Of a DNA stretch of 64,000 nt, positions 1 through 11,459 are shown piece by piece. The notes under the pieces were generated by a model, which saw nothing but the letters and a program-made list of their open reading frames with translations, was not told the origin of the DNA and did no database searches. The stretch comes from Erythrophleum ivorense (taxonomy: Eukaryota; Streptophyta; Magnoliopsida; Fabales; Fabaceae): NCBI GenBank assembly GCA_026724425.1, contig JAIUCV010000089.1, forward strand, positions 2,542,001 through 2,606,000, written 5' to 3'. Made by a program: the position numbers and the translations under genes. Each line of letters starts with the position of its first letter. The first letter of the stretch is position 1.

Positions 1-750
1 TCCAATGCACTCAACAGGCTCAGGAAAACAACCCACTGTAACCTTACAAATAAATTCCTTTTGTTGACAGGACAATACAGCCACAAGATTGATGAAAGTA
101 GGAACCAAGTAACTGAGGCATTTGAAAATAAACAATCCTCATGCAAACAATATCTATAATATATCAAAAGTCCAATAATTGGAAAAAAAAAAAAAAGCTT
201 CCATACAGTTTCATCTATGAAGCACAGACACTTAATAAGGAAGCTGTGTCCCGGTCCAACATGTGTTTGACACTCATATTAGACATGATGTGACATTACG
301 TGATACTTTAAATTACAAGTGGACACTTCAGATTTTGCTGTCACTATATCTATGTCGGTGTCTTGTCTCATGTCCATGTTAATGTCCATGCTTGCTAGGT
401 TTTCATGCATTACTAACACAATCAGAAAAAAAATTAAGGGGGGGCAAGAATGAAGTAAACTTCAGGAATTTTCTACTGTTTCTACTTCCAACTATCTCAC
501 ATCCAGAAACCTCACCAAAAGCAACTACAAAGCAATCTTCAAAGAGTCAAAGTAGATGCTAGTTCAGAATCCATTCATCATTTCACATTGCAGTTCAGAT
601 AACAATAGGCTTAAAAAAAACTGCATTTGAATCCCTCATAAAGGCGGGTCTATAGGAAGTTACTCTGTCTAAAGACATCAGACAATTTTCTAGCTTAAGT
701 TCTACGATCTAGAATGACAGAAAAGCAAGACTACATACACCACATCTTAC
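1..750 (-). other. intron of the bZIP68-type gene, running off the window edge
   Basis: The stretch follows the donor GTAAGA after the exon ending at 751 on the minus strand. No further segment matching the family was found in any frame, so it is read as intron. It contains a short poly-A run near 182-196 and nothing else recognised. Confidence 0.6.
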
Positions 751-3700
751 CTTTTTGAATGAACTCCATTAGCAGATGTCCCCAGTGTTTTACTAAGTTC
801 GATATTCTTCCCTGTAATCATATTCAAACTACCCAAACTTCCTTTTGATCTTTTAATCGGCAATTTTTCCTTCACGTCAGGAGGCTTACCATCAGCTTCC
901 ATGCTGCCAAGAGTATTTCCCTGCAGGTAAACTCATGGGTTTTCCTTACTTGGATAAAGACTGGTCCAGTACAGAAGAGGAAAAGACAGAGATGGAGAAA
1001 GAGAGTCAGAAAGAGCATAAAAGGCATGAAGGGAGAAAAACTCACCGAAGCCTCAGCAATACCATTTGGAGAAGGCATGGCAAAAGGACTAAAAGGATAA
1101 GATCCCTGTACAAATTCATGGCAATTGGCAAATAATGGTTAATGCTTTAGAGATTATGATGATTTAGTCACAATATGACAACTTCAAAAAAGGATAATTT
1201 ACAAAAGAATACCGGAGGCATAGATGGATGAGCATATATACCACCATGGGGATACATTGCAACGTAGGGATGTGGTGGGGTACCATAAGGAGGCATAATA
1301 TGCTGCAAGTAATAAACCAAGAGAATCAAGAGAAAGATTTCATACCATGTATTTTGTAGTTAGGAGGAAAGAGGTATACACTAGTTGCAGTCTTGCAAAC
1401 ATCGTAAAGAGCAATAAAAATAACAAAGGACCATTGAACAATTAAACATGAGAAATAAATCTATATTCAGTGTTCAGACAACAGAAGTATCATATTACTA
1501 GTTCTTATCCTCCAGTCCTTCACTGGAGCAAAAGAGCTACCTCCAACAAGACAATTTCTTAGTTACAGTTGTTAACACAAACAAAGGTTGTGCTTTGGTT
1601 GTCCTTTGTTGTACTTTACTAATTTAAACAACCATTGCTGTCTGGTACATGCAAGTACAACAAGAACATTAGCCATGCCCCGGCCATCAATATCACTAGA
1701 TATCAATCATATTATATGCAAAGAGAGGTGGTTTAGCTCATCTGGCGGAAAAGCTCAATAAATTTTCTTTCCTACTAACTGGCCAATGTACAGACTGATT
1801 TTCACCGGTGATCCCTGGAAAGCTCTCTGAGCCTCAGAATGCTAAGAAAACAGTTGCAAGCAAAATTCAAGTAGGCCTTATACATTTTCCTTGCATTATA
1901 TCCACCCAATGACAGTAACCTAAGGAAATGCAAGTCACTGTGATTTACAAAATAGAAGGTATTCATAATTTGTTTTCAAACATAGTCGTATTTAATTCAC
2001 TTTAAATTGAACTCCAATTTTTCACGCTTGAACTATAGAGTATGGACACTTGGATATAAGTACACAATATAAATATAAGGACCTCAGTATTATTTTGGAA
2101 TCCTTACAAAGTAGGTTGGATTTTGTCTTCATATTCCAGTTAACAAAGGAGGTGGTGACACTGAAGGTACCTAACAGAATTCCAATAGCATTAATATCAC
2201 ATGCTCTCTACACCTAGAAATTAGAAATCCTAATATTTGAATAATCACCCCATGTCATGAGGTCATCAAAACCAAGGTAATCGAAATCGTTTGATTCTCG
2301 ATTCAGATCGTACGGTTCGTCACGATTCAGCATTTCAACGATATTGATCGGAGCTTGAATCGTTCTTGAACCAGAATCGTACGTTGGAATTGCTGGAATC
2401 GTGCGCGTCGAGTCAGAATCGACAAGTCACGGCCTTCCAGCGATTCTACAAGCCTCAAAGTTGACGGGTTGCTGCAAGTTTAATGGATCACGAAGTCGGA
2501 TCTCTCGTGACCCGGCACACTGAAGGAGATCCGTTGCTCTGAGGAAGACGATGCACTTGGGAGTCGGGACACTCAGGTGTTTGCTGTTTTGCATTTCTAT
2601 TTCTTTGAAGTAAAACACTACTTGGATGTGTCATCTAGGCAAGCTGACAGCAATCAGAGACATGACCTGTGATGCATTAGGCAAGCTGGACGTTTTTTTT
2701 TTTCTCCTATTAGATTTCAGTTTTTGACTTTAAATAGAATTGCCAAACCACGTTGGACGGCTGCCAGCAGCAAGACACCAATAATCTCACATGTATAAAT
2801 CAATATTATAATTTTTTATATATAAATTATTTATATAATATATTTTAAGTTATTTTTCAATATGTTTCTGAATCATATGATTTGATACAATTTACGATTC
2901 AAAAATTAACTCTTCGATTCACAATCTAAATCGCAATTCGATTACCTTGATCAAAACCACAATCACCACCTACCATACCCACTATTGCTGTAATCCCATC
3001 TTTACCACTGATCATCAAGAAAGACCATTATTATTGTCACCACTCACCATATTGTAACCAGTCCACCATCATCAATGCCATTAACAATGTTCAATTGCTA
3101 TCCCACAACCATCATAAAGGCAATTTTCACCACCATTGCCATGCCCAACTATTTAAGTCACTGTTGCTGCCCTGCCCACCCACATGCCACCACTAGAGAG
3201 CTCGTGGATTTATTAGTCAAAACAATCTCTTATTTCCTTTTGCTCCAAATGCAGTGTTAGAAAATACAAGATCTTTGAAAGAAGTGCTGGCAAACAGCAA
3301 TCTTGACTTTTTTTATGGAAAAAATCAAAGGATGATAAGGAAACAAACATATATATTTAGGGAAAAAAAGAAACTATGTATGATATTATTTTCACTCAAA
3401 GCAACTAGAACTGTAACCAGTTTATTGATTGATGCCTGGTAAGCATGGACCCTTAACAGTATGACAAAATTTGAAGTGCGCACATGTAATTTGAAGTGTT
3501 GCATAGTGTCTAGTACAAATGAATATGTGTCAGATACAAACACAACTCTTTTTTATTTTTAAGTGTCTGTGCTTCATAGATTGATGTACTTCCCTTTCAA
3601 GTTTATTGACAACAATAGCTGGAAATGTAAAAGCATTATTTTATATGAATTCAAACATTTGTCTTGGGGCTATAGCTCAAATATGGAGAGATTTTGATCC

Positions 3701-4260
3701 AATTAGGCCTTGTATATGAACATAGATAACCAGTAACAACAACAACAATAACATAACCAACAATGATGTTAGCAACATCATCAGCGTTCCCAAAAACTGT
3801 TTAAACTTCTAAAACACACTCAAAGGCCATGTTGTATTCTACAGCATACGCTTGAGATTGGCCAATCACAATAAAAGTGATAATTACCTGGACACCCCAC
3901 ACATATGGGTGGGCTTGGGGACTTGACGCCAAGAACCCATGTGGAGGTATAGGAGAATATGCCTGTAAAATGAAGCTGGGGGAATCAAAATCTAATCTTA
4001 ATATTAGTCAAAACATAATAGGCCAACAAGATCTTTGTGATAGTAAACCTGAAAGCTGGACCAATCAGGATTCATTGTTCCCGTACCAGGGGTTGAAGAC
4101 TGCTCCTGGAAAAACAACAAAAAGTTCTTGGCATCATGTGAAAGTGCCATTAAACTGTCATGATAGATGAAATAAAAGAACACAGGTAGACCTGTGACGT
4201 AGCAGGAGGTGTCTTTGGCTCCTTCTCTTTTGGGGTTTTATCCATGTCACTGCCACCCAT
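751..4260 (-). CDS. bZIP68: G-box-binding bZIP transcription factor, bZIP68/bZIP16 type, 5' part only
   Basis: Six coding exons were read on the minus strand: 4192-4260, 4049-4105, 3888-3962, 1213-1302, 1046-1105 and 751-920. All have GT-AG borders and phases that join in frame, giving 173 residues plus two bases. The start (MGGSDMDKTPKEKEPK) matches the family N-terminus. Seen next are MNPDWSSFQ, PPHGFLASSPQAHPY, the block PPYGTPPHPYVAMYP, SPFAMPSPNGIAEAS, and the LPIKRSKGSLGSLNMITGKN block typical of the bZIP16/bZIP68 branch. This is the proline-rich regulatory half. In the family the basic region and leucine zipper that bind CACGTG lie further downstream, here beyond position 1. Positions 1-750 look like the next intron. 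The third intron (1303-3887) is enlarged by a transposon. The bZIP68 symbol rests partly on the order of neighbouring genes; bZIP16 or GBF1 are the alternatives. Confidence 0.9.
2274..2948. mobile_element. non-autonomous Mutator-like DNA transposon in a bZIP68 intron
   Basis: The left end AAGGTAATCGAA and the right end TTCGATTACCTT are inverted copies. The similarity continues imperfectly inward through further sequence rich in GATTC/GAATC. The 9-bp direct repeat ATCAAAACC flanks the element at 2265-2273 and 2950-2958, with one extra G at 2949 on the right. A target-site duplication of 9 bp is the usual signature of the Mutator superfamily (9-11 bp). No transposase ORF is present in the 675 bp, so it would need a helper element. 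The interior at 2430-2600 is less AT-rich than its surroundings and could be captured sequence; I do not recognise it. Confidence 0.75.
2959..3195. repeat. CAC/CAT-rich imperfect repeat in the bZIP68 intron
   Basis: The plus strand is rich in CACCA, CCATCA and CATTA units and nearly free of G-rich units, giving a strong strand asymmetry. Similar sequence continues to the left of the transposon (2241-2273), so the element landed inside this tract. No coding signal is seen. Confidence 0.4.
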
Positions 4261-5132
4261 GGTTCTATATCAGTACCTTCCAAAATTTTACACTAAACCA
4301 TGCTGCATTATGAAAAAACTTGCGTTACAAGGCAGCTTACAAGATGTTCCTCATCCATAAAACAGGCAACAAAATCCCACTGCTGAAAAGTAAAGCCTGA
4401 TATACAATACATTTCAAGCACACGCTTCAATGTTAAACTACTCTGCAAAGTGTTACAATCCTCATATTCCATGAATAGATGATACTGGAAGTAAATGAAC
4501 AGGTAATACGTTACTCCTTCCTTCACTTCCAATTAATACAAACCATCTAAAAAAGAATTCTTTTTCCTTTTTAAATCAATTTCCAATGTTATCTCCGAAA
4601 CCAGCATTGACATATAACTGATAAATTCGGTTCAGCTAAATAACAACACTACTACATTAACCTCTATTAAAAATGACTTGGCAGCAGGCGATAATCAGAC
4701 CCTGAACAAACCAGATAATACTAACAATACAAATTGAAATTCATACACAAGAATAGCAATATGAAAAATTCAGCTCTTGGCAAAAAAGCTAATAATTTCA
4801 AATTACCACTCATAAAGACAGGGAATCGTCGAAGCAGAAGCAGAAGAAGAATCTGAATGGATGGATATGCAGAAAAATAAGCAACGGAAGCGACAATTTA
4901 GACTTGTAATAAATGGTAAAAATAAAATTCTTCTATGACACGCAGGTCAATCACGTATTTATTTTGGGAAATATCATAGCAAGAAGGTGATCTTCGATCG
5001 TATATGATACGATAAGACGGAAAGGGAACAAAGAATTGGGGAAAAATCAAAATTAGGGTTTGTTTGGCTGTTTGTTCGGGCGTGTTCACGGAGAGGAACC
5101 CATAGGTCGTCGTACGGTGTCGCTGTCCAGTG
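4261..5132 (-). promoter_or_regulatory. leader and proximal promoter region of the bZIP68-type gene
   Basis: This lies immediately upstream of the bZIP68 start codon on the minus strand. Purine-rich plus-strand sequence at 4820-4870 (CTTCTGCTTC-type on the minus strand) looks like a plant 5' leader, so a leader intron between about 4270 and 4800 is plausible. The short ORF at 4898-5173 shows no family resemblance. The exact transcription start cannot be fixed from the sequence. Confidence 0.4.
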
Positions 5133-6028
5133 AGATTTTCGTTCCCATCTTGCCCGGGAAGTGAAATCCCCATTTACTCCTCCTGCCCATTGTTTTTCTA
5201 TTCCCTTTCTTACATTTTAATCATGGTTTTCTAATAATATATCACGTATGAAATTATTTTTTAAATACTCACTTAGATTATATAGTCATGTGCTATAAAA
5301 AATATTTATTTAATATATTTTTATTAAAGAATATGACAAAAAGATATTTAAAAATTATACAAATTTTATAATTCGTTATTTATTCAAAAAGATAATCTGG
5401 TATGTTTATTGATTGCAGGGATAATTATTAATATAAATACCTTTCAACTATCTTATATATTCTGATCAGATACTTTCTCCGTTGTCCCATTTGGATAAGT
5501 TCATAAAAATGAATATTTAAAATATATTTTCAAAGATGAAACTCAAGATCTTAACTAATTTATTTTTATTAATTGGGTGTTAATTTCATTTAATGAAGTC
5601 CTCGTAGTTTTTATTTAGTAGCTGATTAAGTAAGGTAATTACAACTTTTTGAGAAAATATTACAATTTTATCATGAAATAAACTAATAACAAATATTAAA
5701 ATAAAAAATTTAGTTTATATCTTAGAAGTATACCTCAATCATTCTACTAGGAATCATCATTTTATTTTCATTTTTCTTGCGCTTTTTAGCTTTTAACATG
5801 CACAAAATCTTATCTTGTTCAAAATACGATAAGGCGTATTTTAAAAAAAAAAAAAAGATAAGGCAAAATTACTCACTGAGTTGGCCAATTACAGGTTGCA
5901 ACTAAAGTTCTAAGTCAATTTGTCACACTCCCAGTTTGATTAATTTGCTAGTATCATCCTATTAGTCGACGTCCCCAGGCACATCTCAGCTCAGAAAAGA
6001 TTACAAATTCTTATGCGGAATGATAAGG

Positions 6029-6030
<2 letters not shown>

Positions 6031-6062
<32 letters not shown>
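6031..6062. repeat. (AT)n microsatellite
   Basis: About 16 uninterrupted AT units lie inside duplication copy 1. The corresponding region of copy 2 lacks this run. Confidence 0.95.
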
Positions 6063-6064
<2 letters not shown>

Positions 6065-6295
6065 CTGTTTATTCAAAAAATAAATAAAATAACCACTTAA
6101 TATAACTATTTGCTTTACTTATAATTCAAAATAATAAATAAATGGCTTAAATATTATGACTTAAAAAAAAAAACTTTTATACATGAGGCACCAGATTTTG
6201 GGATGAAGAATCAGGCGCTATATAGATTGAACTTAGAGTTACTAGGGGTGCATAATATTGGATTTCAAGCCACGTCAAGTAACACCAAAAATAAA

Positions 6296-6466
6296 CGGAG
6301 GGTTAGAGTTAAGGACTTAAAATTAAAAATATTTATTTTAAATAATTTATTATTATTAAATTTAAAAAAATTTATTTAAAGTTAATGATAACTTATCTTA
6401 AAATAAGAGTAATAAATTTTTTAAAATAAATATTTTTAATTTTTGATCATTAACTCTAATTCTCTC
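6296..6466. mobile_element. foldback MITE with 9-bp target duplication
   Basis: Two arms of about 60 bp form an inverted repeat: GGGTTAGAGTTAAGG followed by AAAATATTTATTTTAAA on the left, and the reverse of the same on the right, ending in TTAACTCTAATTCTCTC. The 9-bp direct repeat AAAAATAAA flanks it at 6287-6295 and 6467-6475. It is absent at the matching place in duplication copy 2, so it probably inserted after the duplication. The target size suggests Mutator-type origin, with the caution that the target is low complexity. Confidence 0.7.
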
Positions 6467-8890
6467 AAAAATAAATAATCACATAATATTATTATTTATT
6501 TTATGCTAGTTGTACAATGATGTTGTCCAAATAGTCACAGTATGACACATGCTATTAGCATAATTAGTTTTAATGTAATATATTATCTTTTGCACCTAAC
6601 TATATATGCACTTGAAACTTGAACATTACACACAAATACCAACTTGACCTCTAGTTCAACCCATATAACATATAACTGATGCAATTTTAGATCATCCCAG
6701 GTGTAATTCGGTTTAGGTAGTTAATAAAAGTTATTTAGGTTAAAATTTTTGTCTCGCTATATATTAAAAAGTTACAATCCTTTTAATCTATTACAATTTA
6801 ATTGAGAAATAAAAAATGAATTAAACACGATTTATTTGTCAAAATATTTAAATATAAACTAAAAAAGGTAGCTAAACATGCTAACTTGAGAAATAAATTA
6901 TTTAACCTTATTTTTTATTAAAAAATTATATGACTATTTTGTTCTATTTCATTATATGCTTTTCCTTAAAGAAAAAGTCATGTTTTTTATCAAATTATTA
7001 TTTAAAAAAATACGGAATGAATGTGGGCCAACGAATAGATCAGGTATTGTTTTGAGCCCATTGAGAGAAATTTTGCAGGGTGGGCTGTAAATTGGAAGGT
7101 GGGGCTAAATCCGTTTAAGAAAGGAACTATTTGAACTCCACTTGATCTGCTCAAAGCAGAGACTAGAATGGTTTAAAGCAAATGAGGCCCATCCATTTAA
7201 CAATGTTGCATTCATTGTAGAAGTCACTCATAATTGATAAGCTGATTGTTCCTGGTATCTACTGTACTTGAAACATGCCAGCTCCATAAAAACGTATTCT
7301 TAACAGCTTAAGATTTCTTTTAAGAAATATTATGAGATTACAATTTTAAATATACTAAATCAATGAAAAAGGGTATATTCTTAATATTGTTATAAAAAAA
7401 AAGGTAGCTATTATTGAACATTATTTTTATATTCTTAAAAGTGAGGAAAATATTGATTATTTTAAATTGGGCATTGTTATGTTTGACAAATTATAAACAT
7501 GACAAATCTCGCATCTTCGCTTATTATGGGAAAAAGCAGACATATCTTAAAAATTAAAATGAAAGTAAAGGAGATAGATACAGAAAATTTGAGAGAGAGA
7601 TGAGAAAAGAAGGGATTAGAAAGCTTTATGGTAGTAACTAGTAAGTAAAAGGGCGCCATCAGTCTGGGACGCTTTTTCAACCCTCCTGATCGTATTCATG
7701 ACGAAAATGTAAGAATTAAACAGGCGTTCCACTTTCGCCTGTTCACAACTTTTGGCTGTTAGATAAATCAAAGCCCGGATTACCAAAACGTCTTTCTTCG
7801 CTTGACTTTTCTCCTCACTACTACCTGCATGTTTGGATGGGTGGTTGAATTTTTTAAATTATGTTTTAGATAAAATAATAATTTATTATTTTTATATATT
7901 ATAATTCAGCTAATGTAATTTTTAACTTTTGTGTCACTAAATCAAATACACTCTATGTCTATCTCCTCCCACATATTTTACCTCACTTTTCTTTATTTTA
8001 AATCATATCCTTTTTTTAAATAATAATAATAATAATAACAACAATAATAATACACTGAACATATATTTTTTAGTTCCACTTATTTACATTAAACTTAAAG
8101 ATAGTGCTATTTAGTGTATTATATCATCTTGAGTAGTGAAGGATATATTGGTAAAGATAGATGAATGTTTCTCTTAAATTTTCTAATTTTTTATACATCT
8201 AGTATTAAGTTTAAATAATACATTTTCACATCCTTTAAAATTTTGAACTAATTAAACCCACGCGTATATGTGCTCTCACATTCCTTAGAGCCATTACAGT
8301 TTATAAGACTTTTTCGATTTTGTGAATGAACGCTTGATCTGTCAAGTTTGGTATCTAAGGCATAACATATAATTTTTTTTATAAAAATTTGATAATTCGA
8401 AAAATTGTCCTAATGGACATATTTGTTTTTGGTTTTTGTCTATAATGTATACTAACGGTATTTAATTTAAATAATTATGCACTAATATAATATTATTGAC
8501 TTTCATTATTATATCATGTAATTATAATGATGTGTATAATAGTATTTTCTATTAAAAATTGACTATTTGGACACCTTGAAAAACAACTCATTTCATGCAT
8601 GATTGAAAAATTAAATGGGGAGGTATAATCTTCTTTATTAATAACAATGAGGGGCTTTGTTGGAACCCTCTGTGCCCTATTAAACAGGCTGACGTCAACA
8701 GGCAGAAAAAGCGTAAACGAAAATGTTGCTTGGAGGTAAGAAACCAATCCTTCGCACCTGTACTATAAAGAACCAACGTATTCGCCACGTAATTTAGACC
8801 GACTAAGTTTAAATTTAAAATTTTTTATTTTTATTTTTTGTAAATTTAAAATTTAAAATTTTTATTTTTTACAAAAAAATAAAAACAAAT

Positions 8891-10630
8891 TTGAACCGAC
8901 CAGACACATTATATCTAGTCTCATTTGTTGCAAATGCGGCTACATTGGTTCTTTGCATCTTCAATCCCTCTCCTGCTCCATCACTAAACCACGATTGTGG
9001 AACTAATTCATCTTTAACAATCCCATGGCTAGATGCAAAATTCCTAGTGTTGGCTATGATGCAGGACATGAAGGTGATGTTGGAACGAGTTATGGCGGCG
9101 GAGATGGCTCTGGTGGTGGTGGTGGCTATGGAGTTGCAGGAGACCATGGAGTTGTTGGCTATGGAGGTGGTAGTGGCAATGGAGAAGGCGGGGACCTAGG
9201 AAATGGTGGTGCAAGTGGTGGTGGGCTTGATGGAAGAGGAGATGTTGGATATGAAGCTGGTGGTGACCATGGTGTTGGATATGGGGGTGGGGGTGGAAGT
9301 GGTGGAGGTGTTGGTTATGGTGCAAAAGGGGAACACGGTGGTGGTTATGGAGGCGGTGAAGGAGGTGAAGCTGGGAGAGGCTATGGTGGTGGTGGAGATG
9401 GTAGAGGGGGAGGAGCTAGTGGAATAGGTGGAAGCCACAGCGGTGGCAGCGGAGGAGGGGCTGGTTATGGAGCTAGAGGGGAGCATGGTGCTAGTTATGG
9501 AGGCGGCGAAGGTGGTGGAAGAGGAGGAGGAGCTGGCTATGGAGCTAGAGGGGAGCACGACGTTGGTTATGGAGACGGGGAAGGTGGTGGGGGCGGAGGA
9601 GGTTATGGTGCTGAGAGAGAGCACCGTGGTGGGGATGCTGGTGGTGAAGGTGGTGGAACTGGTAGGGGATATGGTGCGGGTGGAAAGCATGGCGTTGGGT
9701 ATGGAGGAGGTGGTGGAAGCGGAGGTGGAGGTGATGCAAGAGGAGCACATGGAGGAGGAGCTGGCGGAATAGGTGGAGGCCATGGTGGTGGTAGTGGACG
9801 AGGTGCTGGTTATGGAGGAGGTAAAGGTGGTGGAGGCGGAAGAGGTTATGGTGCTGGAGGAGAGCACGGTGGTGGTTATGGTAGCGGTGAAGGTGGTGGG
9901 GCTGGTGGAGGATATGGAGCTGGTAGAGAGCATGGCGTTGGTATGGAGGAGGTGGTGGAAGTAGAGGTGGACCGTGGAGGTGGTGCAAGAGAAGCACATG
10001 GAGGAGGAGCTGGAGGAATAGGTGGAGGCCACGGTGGTGGTAGCGGACGAGGGGCTGGTTATGGAGGCGGTGAAGGTGGTGGAGGCGGAGGAGGTTATGG
10101 TGTTAAGGGAGAGCACGGTGGTGGTTATGGTGGCGGTGAAGGCGGTGGAGCTGGTAGAGGATATGGTGTAGGTGGAGAGCATGGCATTGGGTATGGAAGA
10201 GGTGGTGGAAGTGGAGGCGGAGGTGGTGCAAGAATAGCACATGGAGGAGGAGCTGGGGGAATAGGTGGAGGCCTCGGCGGTGGTAGTGGACGAGGGGCTG
10301 GTTATGGAGCTGGAGGGGAGCATGGCGTTGGTTATGGCGGCGGTGAAGGTGGTGGAGGTTATGGTGTTGAGGGAGAGCACGGTGGTGGTTATGGTGGCGG
10401 TGAAGGCCGTGGAGCTGGTAGAGGATATGGTGCGGGTGGAGAGCATGGCGTTGGGTATGGAAGAAGTGGTGCAAGATATGGTGGCAGCGATTCTGGTGGA
10501 GAGGAGGATATGGACAGGGGAACATGGTGATGGTTATGCAGAAGGAGGTGGAAGTGATGAAGGCCATGTTGGTTATGTTCCCTACGAACCATTTATGACC
10601 CGACATAAATGTATTCACGTTGATCTATGA
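8891..10630 (+). pseudogene. repetitive glycine-rich protein with broken reading frame
   Basis: The body reads 9025-10530 in one frame as a Gly/Tyr/His-rich protein built from GYGGGEGGG, GEHGVGYG and GGAGGIGGGHGGG units, typical of plant cell-wall or secreted glycine-rich proteins. Larger units recur: the GGAATAGGTGGA landmark lies at 9421, 9766, 10015 and 10258, spacings of 345, 249 and 243 bp. The natural N-terminus seems to lie in a different frame (8891 onward), where a hydrophobic signal-like segment, YLVSFVANAATLVLCIF, ends in PWLDAKFL; one missing G near 9051 would join it to the SVGYDAGHEGD body. That upstream frame begins with TTG, not ATG. A local frame slip occurs at about 9944-9980 (MEEVVEVEVDR replaces Gly repeats). 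Near 10500 the sequence slips back, and the first frame continues to a family-like end (HVGYVPYEPF, stop at 10630). It is probably a decaying gene; sequencing indels are the alternative. Confidence 0.6.
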
Positions 10631-11459
10631 AGAATAAGTAAAATATATTAATACTAGAATATCATGACAATATTTTGAACTTCTTGTTAGTTTATATTTG
10701 TACGAAATAAATTATCTCATTTTACTATAAGAGCATCAGAGTAAGTGAGCGCTTTCCAACATTCTTGTCTTGCATTGTCATCACCGTTTGCGTGCCTTAT
10801 ACATGGAAGATCGTTTTCTTTCGTATTTTGATTCATTAGGATCAGTCCAATTAAAATCAAATTGGATCAGTCAGTTCGATCAAAAAACGGCGAATCGATC
10901 GTTCTGATTTAATTAATCCATAAAACTAATAAGTCAAAATATCAATAAAATAGGTTAAAAAACAGTTACCAACAAAAATCAGTGGGGCCAAAATAGCGGA
11001 GGAAATGGCTGAAAGATTGATGCTAAACTTTTCAAAACTTAGAAAAGGAAGAATAGAGTGCAAACAAGGCTTAAAATCACTAAGAGAGGGAACCAAGGTG
11101 CAGCAATTTCAGCTAGAAAGAGGCCTCCAACTCGGATGTTTTGGCCAAGGAAACTAGTTCAGACCTGAACATTCTTGGCCGTGAAAAGGGCAGCAAAACC
11201 AACGAGCAGAAACCGAAGAGGAAGAGGAAGAGCAGATTGAACGACTGATGAGAAGGAGCTTCTGCCTTCTGATTTTCAGATCTTTGAAACGCTCACCATG
11301 AGGAAGAGGAGAGCTAAGCGAACGAAGGGAATTGCATAAAACAGATATGAATTTCAGTCCTGTTTTCTCTTCGTCTTCCTTCTTTTCTATCTTTTGACTC
11401 TTCTTCAGTTGCAGAAAATCAAAGGCAAAAGCTTTGATGGGACACGACGAAGGGAATTG
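10631..11459. other. intergenic DNA between the glycine-rich gene and duplication copy 2
   Basis: The region 10800-10970 contains repeated GGATCAGT and GATCGAT-like words. The minus strand at 11154-11501 has a 115-codon ORF rich in Ser and Lys with no recognised domain; its first codons fall inside the duplicated block. I see no gene that I can support here. Confidence 0.4.

Larger units (their letters stand above)
5133..8665. repeat. segmental duplication, copy 1 (between bZIP68 and the glycine-rich gene)
   Basis: This block aligns in direct orientation with 11460-14095. Shared landmarks in order include a GGGAAGTGAAATCCCCATTT stretch (5158 and 11483), TATATTCTGATCAG (5456 and 11780), ATGATGTTGTCCAAA (6519 and 12178), GGGCCAAC (7026 and 12691), GGGTATATTCTTAATAT (7370 and 13082), CCACTTTCGCC (7730 and 13719) and TTGACTATTTGGACAC (8558 and 13957). 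It is longer than copy 2 because of insertions around 5490-6490 and 7830-7990. No gene is visible inside; it holds AT-rich DNA, an AT microsatellite and MITE-like insertions. Confidence 0.85.

Noticed and set aside
1735..1765. tRNA-like words GGTTTAGCTCATCTGG
   Set aside because: Resembles a tRNA A/D-arm stretch, but no matching anticodon and T-arm follow at the right spacing.
9196..10446. 416-codon minus-strand ORF rich in Ser and Thr
   Set aside because: It is the antisense shadow of the GGT/GGA repeats of the glycine-rich gene; the other His/Leu-rich and Val/Glu-rich frames there are shadows too.
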